From CALJTV01 sp036821185 (GTDB lineage Bacteria; Chloroflexota; Dehalococcoidia; GIF9; UBA5629): a stretch of 64,000 bases of DNA. The notes under the pieces were generated by a model. That model searched no databases. It was not told where the DNA came from and saw nothing but the letters and a program-made list of their open reading frames with translations. Both the position numbers and the translations under genes were made by a program. Below are positions 27,088 through 36,488 of this stretch, piece after piece. Where the stretch lies: assembly GCA_036821185.1 (NCBI GenBank), contig DAISKD010000001.1:558001-622000 (forward strand), read 5' to 3'. The first letter of the stretch is position 1, and every line of letters starts with the position of its first letter.

Positions 27088-27409
27088 GACACAGGTTTGC
27101 CTGTGGCAAAGCCTCCAGCCTTGCCGGCTCTATCGCCCTGCCACATACATCACACAAGCCATAAGTACCAGTTTCGTACTTCCTTAACGCATGCTCCACT
27201 TCGGCAAGCGCACTGGTCAGGCGCTTTTCCAGGGTCAGCCTCTTCTCCCGCTCAAAGACCTCAGTAGCGCTTTCCTCCCTTTTACCAAAAGGACTCCCTT
27301 CCCGCTGTTCATCAGCGGACTTCTCCTCAGCCTTTAGCTGTTGAAGCTCACTCCGTAGCTGCTCTTGTTCCGCCCGCAAGCGCTCATAAAGCTGACTGTA
27401 ATCAACCAT
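27035..27409 (-). CDS. TraR/DksA-type zinc-finger protein
   Basis: A 124-residue protein with an N-terminal coiled coil (about 5-85) and a C-terminal four-cysteine zinc finger (CDVCGRAIEPARLEALPQ, then CLEC). DksA/TraR proteins bind the RNA-polymerase secondary channel. The acidic Asp-x2-Asp coiled-coil tip of true DksA is not obvious, so the effect on transcription is uncertain. This gene next to lspA is a common bacterial arrangement (YteA-like). Confidence 0.85.
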   Translation of the reverse strand: MVDYSQLYERLRAEQEQLRSELQQLKAEEKSADEQREGSPFGKREESATEVFEREKRLTLEKRLTSALAEVEHALRKYETGTYGLCDVCGRAIEPARLEALPQANLCLECKARQTKNIRGRLAR

Positions 27410-27492
27410 TTCACACCCTGGAACAAAATGGACTTAAACTTAATTCTAGCTAACCTTATCTAATTACGCAAGTTTATCTAATGCGAAAAATT

Positions 27493-28263
27493 TCAGTCGA
27501 ACATGAGCCGGAGCTGGCGGATCGTATTAACCGCCTGGCCCCGCCAGTGATTGTTGGCAAAAACAAAAGTCGTCTTGGCCTGACTGGCTATAATGCCTAT
27601 TTTCGGCACCCATTCCTGCAGCTCCTCCGCAGAATAAGTATAGTCATACCGCTCGTAAGAATGTTCATGCTGCCACCACTTGGCAGCATTGCGCCCATGG
27701 AAACGAACATAACCAATATCGCTGGTCACCCTTGCCAGCGGCGGCAGCAGCCCTGGTAACCTCGGCTCATCAACACAGCAGAAACCCAGATTATGGCGGC
27801 GCAACCACTCAAAAACCTCCTCCCGTAGCCAGCCAGCGTTTCGGAATTCTACCACAACAGGCAAATCACCCAGCTGCCCTCGAAACACCGCCAGATAGTC
27901 ACGGTTCACCCGGTTACAGGCAAAGCTGTAGGGGAACTGGGCCAATACACAACCGAGCTTCCCTACTTCGAGGAGAGGATGCAACACTTCGACGAAAGCA
28001 GCGAAATCCACCTTTTCGGGCTGCCGTTCATGCGTTAGTTTCTGAGGTGCTTTGACCGAGAAAAGAAAACCCTCTCCTGTCTTATTTATCATGGATTCGA
28101 TGACGGAAACACGGGGCAAAGCATAAAAAGTTGAATTCAACTCCACGGCATTAAATTCACGGGCATAGTAGACCAGCCAGTCCTGCCGCCTCACATTCGG
28201 AGGATAGAAACAGCCCACCCAGTCAGCATAGCTAAAACCAGAAGTGCCAAAGTAAAGCACTCT
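27493..28263 (-). CDS. DUF72-family protein
   Basis: A 256-residue TIM-barrel-like protein of the DUF72/YecE family, whose function is unknown. Typical segments are visible: YFGTSGFSYADWVGCFYP near the N-terminus, FNAVELNSTFYALP, FLFSVKAPQKLTH, FRNAGWL, YVRFHGRN, and the C-terminal FANNHWRGQAVNT. The ATG giving MRVLYFGTSG is chosen; it is preceded by GGGGGTGAGAGG, and the longer reading would overlap the upstream gene. Confidence 0.88.
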   Translation of the reverse strand, partial: RVLYFGTSGFSYADWVGCFYPPNVRRQDWLVYYAREFNAVELNSTFYALPRVSVIESMINKTGEGFLFSVKAPQKLTHERQPEKVDFAAFVEVLHPLLEVGKLGCVLAQFPYSFACNRVNRDYLAVFRGQLGDLPVVVEFRNAGWLREEVFEWLRRHNLGFCCVDEPRLPGLLPPLARVTSDIGYVRFHGRNAAKWWQHEHSYERYDYTYSAEELQEWVPKIGIIASQAKTTFVFANNHWRGQAVNTIRQLRLMFD

Positions 28264-28295
28264 CATGCCTCTCACCCCCAACTGATCAGCCCTGA

Positions 28296-28448
28296 CTATA
28301 AGGCCTGAATAATGGCCCACACCCCAATCACTATTAGATAAATACCCACCAGGTAATTTAGTATCTTCGGGAAAATCATCACTATGATGCCGAAGATAAG
28401 AGTCAAAATACCCATCAGGAGCCCGCTTACATGAAGAATGTTCAACAT
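28296..28448 (-). CDS. Small DUF3096-like membrane protein
   Basis: A 50-residue protein made of two hydrophobic helices (LLMGILTLIFGIIVMIFP and LVGIYLIVIGVWAIIQAL) joined by KILNY, the pattern of the DUF3096 family. The start is set by AGGAGGAG about 7 bases before this ATG; the longer reading starts inside relA. It lies between relA and the DUF72 gene in the same direction. Function unknown. Confidence 0.8.
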   Translation of the reverse strand: MLNILHVSGLLMGILTLIFGIIVMIFPKILNYLVGIYLIVIGVWAIIQAL

Positions 28449-28476
28449 CACATACTCCTCCTTGCTTTCGCTCTGT

Positions 28477-30633
28477 CTAGGCGCCGATGCCGGCCCTGGT
28501 GTTGTTAGCCCTGACGGCACTTATCACACCACGCACCCCCTGTATTCGGGAGAGCAGATGCGTCAACTCGGCCATGTTGGCTATTTCGAGTGTGGCAAAG
28601 ACCGAGATAATATCGTCATGGTACTCAGTGCTAATACCGGCTATGTTTACTTTAGCATCGGCTACAATTGTGGTTATGTCCCTCAGCAGCCCAACCCGGT
28701 CCCAAGCGTCTATCTGGATATCCACAGGATAGACCTGCTGCACCTTGCCCCAGCTCACCTCGATTAAGCGCCTCTTGTCGTCAACTTTTTGGATGTTTAT
28801 GCAGTCCTTCCGGTGCACAGATACACCGCGGCTCCTTGTAATGTAGCCGATAATAGCGTCACCGGGTACCGGGTGACAGCAATTGGCTAGATGGCTAAGC
28901 AGGTCACCTACGCCAAGCACCTGTATTCCACCGGGGCTGGTCTTTTTACTAGTAGAAGGCCTGACTACCGGAGCCACCTCTACAGGCTCAGCCACCAACT
29001 TGAGTGCCAGCTGGTGAGGAGTGATACCACCATAGCCTATGGCAGCCAAAAAATCGTCCGGATCCTCGTAATTGAATAAACTGGCAGTCTCCTCCAGGCT
29101 GCTGACGGTCACCCCCAGCCGCTTGAGCTCCCTCTCCAGTATTTCTCGCCCACGCTCAATGTTCTGCGCCCTCTCCTGCTTCTTAAACCACTGCCTTATT
29201 TTTCCCCTGGCATGAGGGGTCTTAACAAAGCCAAGGTCAGGGTTAAGCCAGTCCATACTAGGACCCCGGTCAGCCTTGGTAGTCATTATTTCCACTATCT
29301 CCCCATTCTTCAGTTCATAGTTCAGGGAGACCAACTTGCCATTTACCTTGGCACCGATGCAGCGGTGCCCAAGTTCAGTATGTATCCGATAAGCAAAGTC
29401 CAGTGGTGTGGCCCCCTTGGGCAACGGTATTATCTCCCCCTTAGGCGTAAAAACGAACACCTGGTCCAGCAATAGCTCTGTCCGCAGCGATTCCATAAAC
29501 TCCTCGCTACTCAGTTCACTCTGCCACTCGATAAGCTGACGCAGCCAGGCTATCTTGTCTTCAAACCCTTTCTCCTCTTTGCCACCTTCTTTATAGCGCC
29601 AGTGGGCAGCCACGCCGAAATCAGCGGTACGATGCATTTCATAAGTGCGGATCTGGATCTCCAACGGCGTCGTCCCCTGACACATCACCGTAGTGTGCAG
29701 GGACTGGTAGCCATTGTCCTTGGGATTGGCAATGAAATCGTTGAACTCCTCCGGAATAGGATGCCACAAGTTGTGGACAACACCGAGCGCCTTGTAACAG
29801 TCTGGTACAGTGTGCACCAGAATGCGCACCGCAAACAGGTCATGTATATCATTGAAGTCACGTCCCTGCACCATATAGCGCTTCATCTTGTCGTAGATAC
29901 TATATATGTGCTTGGGGCGCCCGAAAACCTCTGCTGCGATCTCCGCCCTCTCCAACTCTTGTTTCAGTATTTGTACCGCCTCATTTATGAAATTTTCCCG
30001 CTGGGCACGCTTGGTTGCCACCATTCGGGCAATCCGGTGGTACTCCCTTGGCTCAAGGTAACGAAAGGCCAGGTCTTCTAGCTGCCACTTCAACTGCCAG
30101 ATGCCCAGTCTGTGGGCCAAAGGCGCATACACTTCCAGCGTCTCCTGCGCGATCTGCCTGCGCTTCTCCAGAGAGAGGACACCAAGAGTGCGCATGTTAT
30201 GCAGCCTATCAGCCAGCTTTATGAACACCACCCTAAGGTCTTGCGCCATCGCCAGCAGCATCTTCCTCAAATTCTGAACCTGAGACTCCTGTCTGCTTTC
30301 ACCATCGCCCTTCCACGAGAGCTTGCCCAGCTTGGTAACACCATCGACCAACCTGCTCACTTCGGAACCAAACTTCGCTTCCACTTCGGACAGCGGTACA
30401 TTACAGTCCTCCAGTACGTCATGGAGCAGGGCAGCAGCTAGGGTGGTAGCATCAAGCTGCAGGCCAGCCAGTATCAAAGCCGTCTGCACCGGGTGCTCCA
30501 AAAAGGGTTCGCCTGTTTTGCGCACCTGCCCCTGATGAGCATGGCTGGCGAACTCGTACGCCGCCTTTACTAAAGCTAGCTTGTCCGGGGGCAAATACTC
30601 TTGCGCTTTTTTCAGCAGGACTTCGCCATCCAT
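28477..30633 (-). CDS. relA: Bifunctional (p)ppGpp synthetase/hydrolase, RelA/SpoT
   Basis: A 718-residue stringent-response enzyme: HD hydrolase domain with an intact HDVLED motif, (p)ppGpp synthetase domain (GYQSLHTTVM, EIQIRT), TGS domain (VFVFTPKGEIIPLPKGATPLDFAY) and C-terminal ACT domain. The synthetase glutamate in the usual M-H-x-x-A-E-x-G-x-A-A-H-W segment is aspartate here (TADFGVAAHW). The ATG giving MDGEVLLKKAQ is chosen; earlier in-frame ATGs lie upstream of a promoter. The ACT domain reads VGLLRDITTIVADAKVNIAGIS. Confidence 0.92.
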   Translation of the reverse strand: MDGEVLLKKAQEYLPPDKLALVKAAYEFASHAHQGQVRKTGEPFLEHPVQTALILAGLQLDATTLAAALLHDVLEDCNVPLSEVEAKFGSEVSRLVDGVTKLGKLSWKGDGESRQESQVQNLRKMLLAMAQDLRVVFIKLADRLHNMRTLGVLSLEKRRQIAQETLEVYAPLAHRLGIWQLKWQLEDLAFRYLEPREYHRIARMVATKRAQRENFINEAVQILKQELERAEIAAEVFGRPKHIYSIYDKMKRYMVQGRDFNDIHDLFAVRILVHTVPDCYKALGVVHNLWHPIPEEFNDFIANPKDNGYQSLHTTVMCQGTTPLEIQIRTYEMHRTADFGVAAHWRYKEGGKEEKGFEDKIAWLRQLIEWQSELSSEEFMESLRTELLLDQVFVFTPKGEIIPLPKGATPLDFAYRIHTELGHRCIGAKVNGKLVSLNYELKNGEIVEIMTTKADRGPSMDWLNPDLGFVKTPHARGKIRQWFKKQERAQNIERGREILERELKRLGVTVSSLEETASLFNYEDPDDFLAAIGYGGITPHQLALKLVAEPVEVAPVVRPSTSKKTSPGGIQVLGVGDLLSHLANCCHPVPGDAIIGYITRSRGVSVHRKDCINIQKVDDKRRLIEVSWGKVQQVYPVDIQIDAWDRVGLLRDITTIVADAKVNIAGISTEYHDDIISVFATLEIANMAELTHLLSRIQGVRGVISAVRANNTRAGIGA

Positions 30634-30661
30634 CCTGACCCAGCCTCTGTTTCTTTGTAGT

Positions 30662-30690
30662 ATAATAGTCCAAAAAAAGTAGCGGTGCAA
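30662..30690 (-). promoter_or_regulatory. Promoter of relA
   Basis: Read leftward, TTGCAC and TATTAT are spaced by 17 bases, about 28 bases before the relA ATG at 30633. It supports that start over longer readings. Confidence 0.55.
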
Positions 30691-30708
30691 ACAGGGCTCA
30701 GCCATTCC

Positions 30709-30714
30709 TATAAT
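30709..30714 (+). promoter_or_regulatory. -10 box for the hydrolase-glpK-glpD operon
   Basis: TATAAT lies 25 bases before the hydrolase ATG, with no good -35 hexamer at the right spacing. Such a promoter may depend on an activator. Confidence 0.4.
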
Positions 30715-30739
30715 ATGGGGCACTTCAGGGGGTGAAGAC

Positions 30740-31573
30740 ATGAAGAGAACAGAAGGGAAATTTGTCGGTGCCAAGGGGCTAAACTTATACTACCAATGCT
30801 GGCTACCAGAAGAAAGACCTAAGGCCGTCCTGCTCATCGCCCACGGACTGGCAGAGCACAGCGGCCGTTACACCGGGGTGGCTGACTATTTCACATCTAG
30901 GGGATATGCCGTCTGTGCACTCGACCACAGGGGACACGGCAAATCAGAGGGCACGCGCATCTACGTCGACCGCTTCGACGACTACATATCCGACCTGAGG
31001 ACCTTCTTTGAGCTTGTCCGCAAAGAGCATCCCGGCGACTGCTTCTTCCTCATCGGACATAGCATGGGCGGGACAATAGCTGTAGCTTACGCCATAAAAT
31101 ACCAGCACGACCTGGCAGGACTGATATTGTCCGGTGCCAGTCTGGCGCCTGTCGTTGCTACACCTCCATTGCTCCTCATCATTGCAGGCGTGACTTCAGC
31201 ACTGTTCCCCCGGAAAGGCCTGGCTGCGCTCGATGCCTCAGCCATCAGCCGCGACAAGGCTGTTGTGGAAGCATATGAAAATGACCCGCTCGTCTACCGG
31301 GGGAAGATCCCCGCCCACACTGCAACCGAGCTGGCTCGAATGTGGAGAGAGCTGCCACAGAAGATGCCAGAGATAAAGCTAACTTTGCTAATTCTACACG
31401 GCAGCGCCGACCGGCTGGCACCTTCCCTGGGCAGCAGACTCCTATACGAGCGGGCGAGTTCGGCCGACAAAACCCTTAAAACCTACGAAGGCCTTTATCA
31501 TGAAGTATTTAATGAACCGGAGCGCCAGCAAGTTATGGCCGATGTAGAACAATGGCTTGCCAGTCATATCTAG
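30740..31573 (+). CDS. Alpha/beta hydrolase, monoacylglycerol lipase-like
   Basis: A 277-residue serine hydrolase of the monoglyceride-lipase/lysophospholipase (Hydrolase_4) type. Visible are the oxyanion region AHGLAEHSGRY, DHRGHGKSEG, the nucleophile elbow GHSMGG, the acid in LHGSADRLAP and the histidine in YEGLYHEVFNE. A strong SD (AGGGGGTGAAG) precedes the ATG. It stands 30 bases before glpK, so release of glycerol from monoglycerides or lysolipids for the following two enzymes is a reasonable inference. Confidence 0.88.
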   Translation: MKRTEGKFVGAKGLNLYYQCWLPEERPKAVLLIAHGLAEHSGRYTGVADYFTSRGYAVCALDHRGHGKSEGTRIYVDRFDDYISDLRTFFELVRKEHPGDCFFLIGHSMGGTIAVAYAIKYQHDLAGLILSGASLAPVVATPPLLLIIAGVTSALFPRKGLAALDASAISRDKAVVEAYENDPLVYRGKIPAHTATELARMWRELPQKMPEIKLTLLILHGSADRLAPSLGSRLLYERASSADKTLKTYEGLYHEVFNEPERQQVMADVEQWLASHI

Positions 31574-31603
31574 CTATAAGCACCATCAAGCGGAGGGGAA
31601 ACA

Positions 31604-33127
31604 ATGTCTCAAAAAAGCTATATCCTGGTCATCGATCAGGGCACCACAGGGAGTGGTGCCCTTCTTTTTGATAACGAGGGTAAAGTAGTCTCCATGGCAG
31701 ATAGCGAGATCAGCCAGATCTACCCACAGCCCGGCTGGGTGGAACATGACCCCGAAGAGATATTTCGCACCTCTGTGGCAGTGGCTAAAGAAGCTATCAG
31801 TAAAGCTGGAGCCACAGCTTCGCAGATAAAAGGTATAGGCATCACAAACCAGCGCGAGACGACTGTAGTCTGGGAGCGCCGCAGCGGGAGACCGATCAGA
31901 AATGCCGTCGTCTGGCAGTGTCGTCGCACTGCCCCGATATGCGAGCAGATGAAACAAAAGGGGCTGAGCCAGCAGGTCCAGCAGAAGACGGGACTTGTAG
32001 TCGACGCCTATTTTTCGGCCACCAAACTACGATGGATACTCAACAATACGCCCGACGGACAGCGCAAAGCGGAAGACGGGGAATTGCTCTTTGGCACAGT
32101 GGACAGCTGGCTTGTGTGGAACCTCACCGGCGGCAAAGTACACGCCACTGATTACAGCAACGCCTCACGTACCATGCTGTTCAACATAAATACCCTTCAG
32201 TGGGACAGGGACTTGCTTGCCTGTTTGAACATCCCCGAGGCAGTCCTCCCCAGTGTAATGCCATGTAGCCATATCTACGGCAACACTGTGCCCGGGCTTC
32301 TGGGTGATAGCAGCATACCCATAGGCGGCATAGCCGGTGACCAGCAGGCCGCCCTCTTTGGGCAGGCGTGCTACCAGACCGGCATGGCTAAGAATACTTA
32401 CGGCACAGGCTCTTTCATCCTGCTCAACACAGGCCATAAGCCAGTACTATCCCAAAAAGGTCTGCTCACCACCATAGCCTGGGGATTGGGCAAAGAAGAG
32501 GTTACCTACGCTATGGAGGGGAGCATCTTCATAACCGGGGCAGCCGTACAATGGCTCAGAGACGGATTGAAGATCATCTCCACCGCAGCCGAAAGCGAGA
32601 CTCTGGCGCGCTCTATCACTGATAATGGTGGAGTCTATTTCGTCCCTGCCTTCGTAGGCCTCGGCGCCCCATACTGGGACATGTATGCCCGCGGCACTAT
32701 CGTGGGACTCACCCGAGGTACCACTGCGGGGCATATCGCCAGAGCCACCTTGGAGGCAATCGCCTATCAGGTAAAGGACGTCATTGAGACCATGACTGCC
32801 GAGACCGGGCTCACCATATCCATGCTCCGCGTCGACGGCGGTGGCACCGCCAATAGCCTGCTCATGCAGTTCCAGGCAGACATACTCGGCATTCCTATTC
32901 AGCAGGCTGCAGTCGCCGAGACCACAGCCCTAGGCGCTGCTTATCTCGCTGGCCTTGCAGTGGGCCTGTGGAAAAACACCGATGAACTGGGCAAACTGTG
33001 GCAGGCGGCCAACACCTACGAACCAAAGATGTCCGCGGACCAGAGAGAAAACCTGTATGCCGGCTGGAAACGAGCTGTAGAGCGTGCCATGGGCTGGATA
33101 GACAAAGCGGAAAGGACGGGAACATAA
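31604..33127 (+). CDS. glpK: Glycerol kinase
   Basis: A 507-residue FGGY-family kinase that phosphorylates glycerol to sn-glycerol-3-phosphate. It has the N-terminal phosphate-binding motif (LVIDQGTTGSGALLFD), GITNQRETTVVWER, the FGGY-signature region and the C-terminal ATP site (DGGGTANSLLMQFQADIL). GlpK motifs such as PGWVEHDPEEI separate it from other FGGY sugar kinases. The glpD GTG start immediately follows its stop, so the two are coupled. Confidence 0.94.
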   Translation: MSQKSYILVIDQGTTGSGALLFDNEGKVVSMADSEISQIYPQPGWVEHDPEEIFRTSVAVAKEAISKAGATASQIKGIGITNQRETTVVWERRSGRPIRNAVVWQCRRTAPICEQMKQKGLSQQVQQKTGLVVDAYFSATKLRWILNNTPDGQRKAEDGELLFGTVDSWLVWNLTGGKVHATDYSNASRTMLFNINTLQWDRDLLACLNIPEAVLPSVMPCSHIYGNTVPGLLGDSSIPIGGIAGDQQAALFGQACYQTGMAKNTYGTGSFILLNTGHKPVLSQKGLLTTIAWGLGKEEVTYAMEGSIFITGAAVQWLRDGLKIISTAAESETLARSITDNGGVYFVPAFVGLGAPYWDMYARGTIVGLTRGTTAGHIARATLEAIAYQVKDVIETMTAETGLTISMLRVDGGGTANSLLMQFQADILGIPIQQAAVAETTALGAAYLAGLAVGLWKNTDELGKLWQAANTYEPKMSADQRENLYAGWKRAVERAMGWIDKAERTGT

Positions 33128-34729
33128 GTGAAGAGAGACTTTCCCGCTCTAGGCTCTGAAAAATTCGACCTTATTGTAATCGGAGGGGGTATCATCGGCT
33201 GCGGCATCGCCCGCGATGCCGCCATGCGTGGCATCACCACACTGCTGTTGGAAAAAGAGGACTTTTCCTACGGCACCACCTCCCGCTCCTCACGCCTTAT
33301 CCACGGCGGCCTACGCTACCTGAGACAACTGGAGTTCAGGCTGGTCCGACAAGACATGCGAGAAAGAGAGGTCCTGCTCAGAATAGCCCCCCACCTTGTC
33401 CATCCGCTGCCGTTTATCATCCCTGTAGCTCGTTCTGTGGACAGGGTAGCCCTGCCCATCGGCATGCTCTTTTACGACCTCATCTCCCTCGACAAAAGCA
33501 TGCCCTGGCACCTCCGCCTGTCAAGACGAGAGACCCTGGAACTGGAACCCGGACTCGACATCAAAGGACTGACTGGCTCCTACCTCTATTACGACTGCCA
33601 GGTGCCCTTCGCCGAGCGGCTTTGCCTTGAGACGGCACTCTCAGCTGCAGAGAACGGAGCTCAGGTTCTAAACCATGCTAGAGTCACCGGCATTCTCGGG
33701 CAGGGTGAAACGGTATATGGAGTGGAAATACAGGACACCCTGACCGGTGAGAAATATCAGGCTAAAGGAAAGCTGGTGGTAAATGCTGCCGGACCCTGGG
33801 TGGACACCATCACCGCACTGCTGGGCACAGGCTCTGAGCCGCTGATACGGCGCACCAAGGGAATACACCTGCTCGTTCCCAGGCTTTCCCGGCACGCTGT
33901 GGTCTGCTTCGCCCAAAGCGACGGGCGCCTTTTCTTCGTCATCCCCTGGCAGGGTTACTCCCTCATCGGGACAACTGATACAGACTATTTCGGTGACTGC
34001 GATGCCGTGTACGCCGAGGCGGCTGACGTAACCTACCTCGTCTCGGAAACACAACGGACATTCCCTTCCCTCAAAAAGGAGGATATCTGGTATACCACCG
34101 CCGGGATCAGGGCACTTGCTGGCGACCACTCCAGAAAGGCTTCAGACATCACCCGGGCACACAAAATCGTTGACCATGAGCAAAAACATGGCATTAGCGG
34201 TTTTATTTCGGTGCTCGGCGGTAAGATTACTGGCTATCGTGCTATCGCTGAAGAGGTGGTAGACCTGGTATGCCGCAAACTGAAGGTTAAAACTGCCTGC
34301 CGCACAGCAGAAACACCTTTGCCCGGAGCACCAAAGGTAACAGAAGAAAAGATAAAACAGACTGCCCAGGAGAGCAACCTCCCTGGCGAAACAGTGTCCC
34401 ATCTCGCCGCACTTTATGGCTCGCGGTTCCTCCAAATCGTCTCACTTGCCACCAGCAGCGAGCAGGCACGCCAGCGTATCTGTCCCCATTGCTCTGACAT
34501 CCTGGCACAGGTGGAATACAGCGTGAAACAGGAGGCTGCCCTTACCCTTGGCGACTTTCTCTTGCGCCGCAGCGATATCGGCCTTGCCCCCTGCCAGGGG
34601 CTAGATGCCGTGGAGACTGTAGCTAGAGAGATGGCACGGCTTCTCGGTTGGAGCTGGGAGGAGGAAAAAAAGCAGATAGAAGATTATCGCCGTCAAATAG
34701 CCCTGAATCTGCTTTTCAAAGCCGGTTAG
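33128..34729 (+). CDS. glpD: FAD-dependent glycerol-3-phosphate dehydrogenase
   Basis: A 533-residue flavoenzyme that oxidises glycerol-3-phosphate to dihydroxyacetone phosphate, passing electrons to the membrane quinone pool. The N-terminal FAD site is VIGGGIIGCGIARDAAMRG, followed by TTSRSSRLIHGGLRYL; the C-terminal DAO_C domain includes CPHCSDILAQVEYSVKQE and TLGDFLLRR. The start is GTG directly after the glpK stop. It opposes GpsA (near 13.7 kb), so this operon serves catabolism of glycerol. Confidence 0.93.
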   Translation: MKRDFPALGSEKFDLIVIGGGIIGCGIARDAAMRGITTLLLEKEDFSYGTTSRSSRLIHGGLRYLRQLEFRLVRQDMREREVLLRIAPHLVHPLPFIIPVARSVDRVALPIGMLFYDLISLDKSMPWHLRLSRRETLELEPGLDIKGLTGSYLYYDCQVPFAERLCLETALSAAENGAQVLNHARVTGILGQGETVYGVEIQDTLTGEKYQAKGKLVVNAAGPWVDTITALLGTGSEPLIRRTKGIHLLVPRLSRHAVVCFAQSDGRLFFVIPWQGYSLIGTTDTDYFGDCDAVYAEAADVTYLVSETQRTFPSLKKEDIWYTTAGIRALAGDHSRKASDITRAHKIVDHEQKHGISGFISVLGGKITGYRAIAEEVVDLVCRKLKVKTACRTAETPLPGAPKVTEEKIKQTAQESNLPGETVSHLAALYGSRFLQIVSLATSSEQARQRICPHCSDILAQVEYSVKQEAALTLGDFLLRRSDIGLAPCQGLDAVETVAREMARLLGWSWEEEKKQIEDYRRQIALNLLFKAG

Positions 34730-34775
34730 TCCAGCCTAAGTATGCAACGCGGTGTACCTATCTCTATACAAGCCG

Positions 34776-34802
34776 GCGAGGGCTCAACAACGGAGCCCTC
34801 GC
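34776..34802. terminator. Hairpin between convergent glpD and gltB-like genes
   Basis: GCGAGGGCTC pairs over 10 bp with GAGCCCTCGC around a 7-base loop; the downstream side is TTCTCTC on the plus strand, a weak U tract. It lies between two convergent genes and probably serves both. Confidence 0.6.
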
Positions 34803-34824
34803 TTCTCTCACCGAAGAGAGCCTA

Positions 34825-36417
34825 TTATGACTTCAAAATTGCCATCGCCTCTTCGCGGTAGGCGTCCATGAGATATGGAATACCGGTAACCTTGGCGCAT
34901 TCCTCCGTCAGCGACATAAGTTCACGACGGGTAATCGCTGGCACGCTAAAACATCTGGCACCAGCCATCAATTGCTGCAAGCCCACTTTTATCTTGTCGG
35001 CATAGCTGTATATACCTACGGCACCCCAGGGAATGTTCTTCATTTCGTCTGCGCCTACTATCTTCTTCACCTCTTCCCAGCAGACAAAAATCTCCTCCGG
35101 GGTAGAGCCAAACTGCGCTACCGTATTGGGTAGCTTGCCCTCTTGCAGCCACCGGTGAATATTCTTCCCCACCATGCCGGGGATCATTAAAGCCCTCCCC
35201 ATGCATACTGCCTTAGTGAACGGCGAACCCAGAGCCAATGCCTTGAACACCCCATCCTCGCTGCTGAAACCTCCGGCAAAAGCCATATCAGGCGGTCTTT
35301 CGCCCCTGTCCGCCAGCACCTTGGCAAACTCATAGGCTGCAGAGTGTAAATACAGGGTGGGCATGCCCCACTCCTCCATCATCCGCCACGGACTCATACC
35401 GGTGCCGCCTGGAGCACCGTCTATGGTCAGCAGGTCTATCTTCGCCCTTGAACCCCACTTGATCGCCATCGCTAGCTCCCGCAGACTGTAAGCCCCGGTC
35501 TTCAAGGTAATGCGCTTGAAACCCAGCCTCCTCAGTCGCTCCACCTCGGCAAAGAAGCCTTCCTCGCTGATGAAACCCAGTCTGCTGTGCCGCTCGAACT
35601 CCTTCAAAGCTCCGGCTTTGAATGCGGCTTGGTTCACGGGGTCAGAGGGGTCAGGGGTGATGATATAGCCGCGCCGTTGCAGTTCCAGAGCCCTCTCAAG
35701 GGTATTAACCTTTATTTCACCGCCGATGCTTTTGGCACCCTGCCCCCATTTGAGCTCGATTGTGGTAATACCATGCTTGTTCAGTATATATTCGGCAACA
35801 CCGAGCCGTGTGTCTTCCACATTCATCTGCACCAGTATCTCACCCCAGCCCTGATAATAGCGACGGTAAGTCTCGATACGCCTGTCCATATCCGGCGCCG
35901 ACTTGACCTTCCCCTTTGAATCGAGCTCAAGCCGCGGATCGATGCCACAGACGTTCTCACCACACACGATTGTTATCCCGCTGATGGCAGCACCAACGGC
36001 AAAATGCTCCCAGTTCTTCCGTGCAATTTCAGTTGAGCCTAGGGCGCCGGTAAAAATAGGCACCTTCATCTTCACTTTAATATCCCACCCATATTCAGTC
36101 TCAGTGCTCACCCTCGGGAAAATTGCCGTGTCAGGATTTGCTTCCACCCCCGGCGGTAGCCCTCTGGCACCCATGGCGTATCCCTGGATATTCAGGTGCG
36201 AATAGTCAACTGGATAGTCTTTGTCACCCCCAGCCGTGACCTCTCCAAACGGACCTGGATAGATCAATTCCCGACCGCGAAAGCTGGCTTTAAACACCTC
36301 GCAGTTCCCGGTACAGCCGTCGAGACAGCGAGTACACAAGCCGCTCATCGGGACTACGCTTCGAGAACGATTGGCTGTTCTCGTGGCTTCGTTGGCATTT
36401 GGTCGCTGTAAGTTCAT
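34825..36417 (-). CDS. FMN-binding glutamate-synthase-like protein
   Basis: A 530-residue protein of the GltB-type FMN-domain family (stand-alone, archaeal-like), without the glutamine amidotransferase domain. FMN-barrel features include TGALGSTEIARKNWEHFAVG, ELKWGQGAKSIGGEIK, LLTIDGAPGGTGMSPW and the phosphate-binding region AFAGGFSSEDGVFKALALG. The N-terminus carries Cys28-x2-Cys31-x3-Cys35-x3-Cys39, possibly an iron-sulfur site. No small subunit (gltD) is adjacent, so true glutamate synthase activity is uncertain. It is last in an operon with nrpR, arguing for a role in nitrogen metabolism. Confidence 0.82.
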   Translation of the reverse strand: MNLQRPNANEATRTANRSRSVVPMSGLCTRCLDGCTGNCEVFKASFRGRELIYPGPFGEVTAGGDKDYPVDYSHLNIQGYAMGARGLPPGVEANPDTAIFPRVSTETEYGWDIKVKMKVPIFTGALGSTEIARKNWEHFAVGAAISGITIVCGENVCGIDPRLELDSKGKVKSAPDMDRRIETYRRYYQGWGEILVQMNVEDTRLGVAEYILNKHGITTIELKWGQGAKSIGGEIKVNTLERALELQRRGYIITPDPSDPVNQAAFKAGALKEFERHSRLGFISEEGFFAEVERLRRLGFKRITLKTGAYSLRELAMAIKWGSRAKIDLLTIDGAPGGTGMSPWRMMEEWGMPTLYLHSAAYEFAKVLADRGERPPDMAFAGGFSSEDGVFKALALGSPFTKAVCMGRALMIPGMVGKNIHRWLQEGKLPNTVAQFGSTPEEIFVCWEEVKKIVGADEMKNIPWGAVGIYSYADKIKVGLQQLMAGARCFSVPAITRRELMSLTEECAKVTGIPYLMDAYREEAMAILKS

Positions 36418-36488
36418 CGCTCTACACTCCTTTCTCAGTAAAATTTTCTCTTATTTCTCTTAAAGCCTTTGAACTGTGTCTCCGGCTT

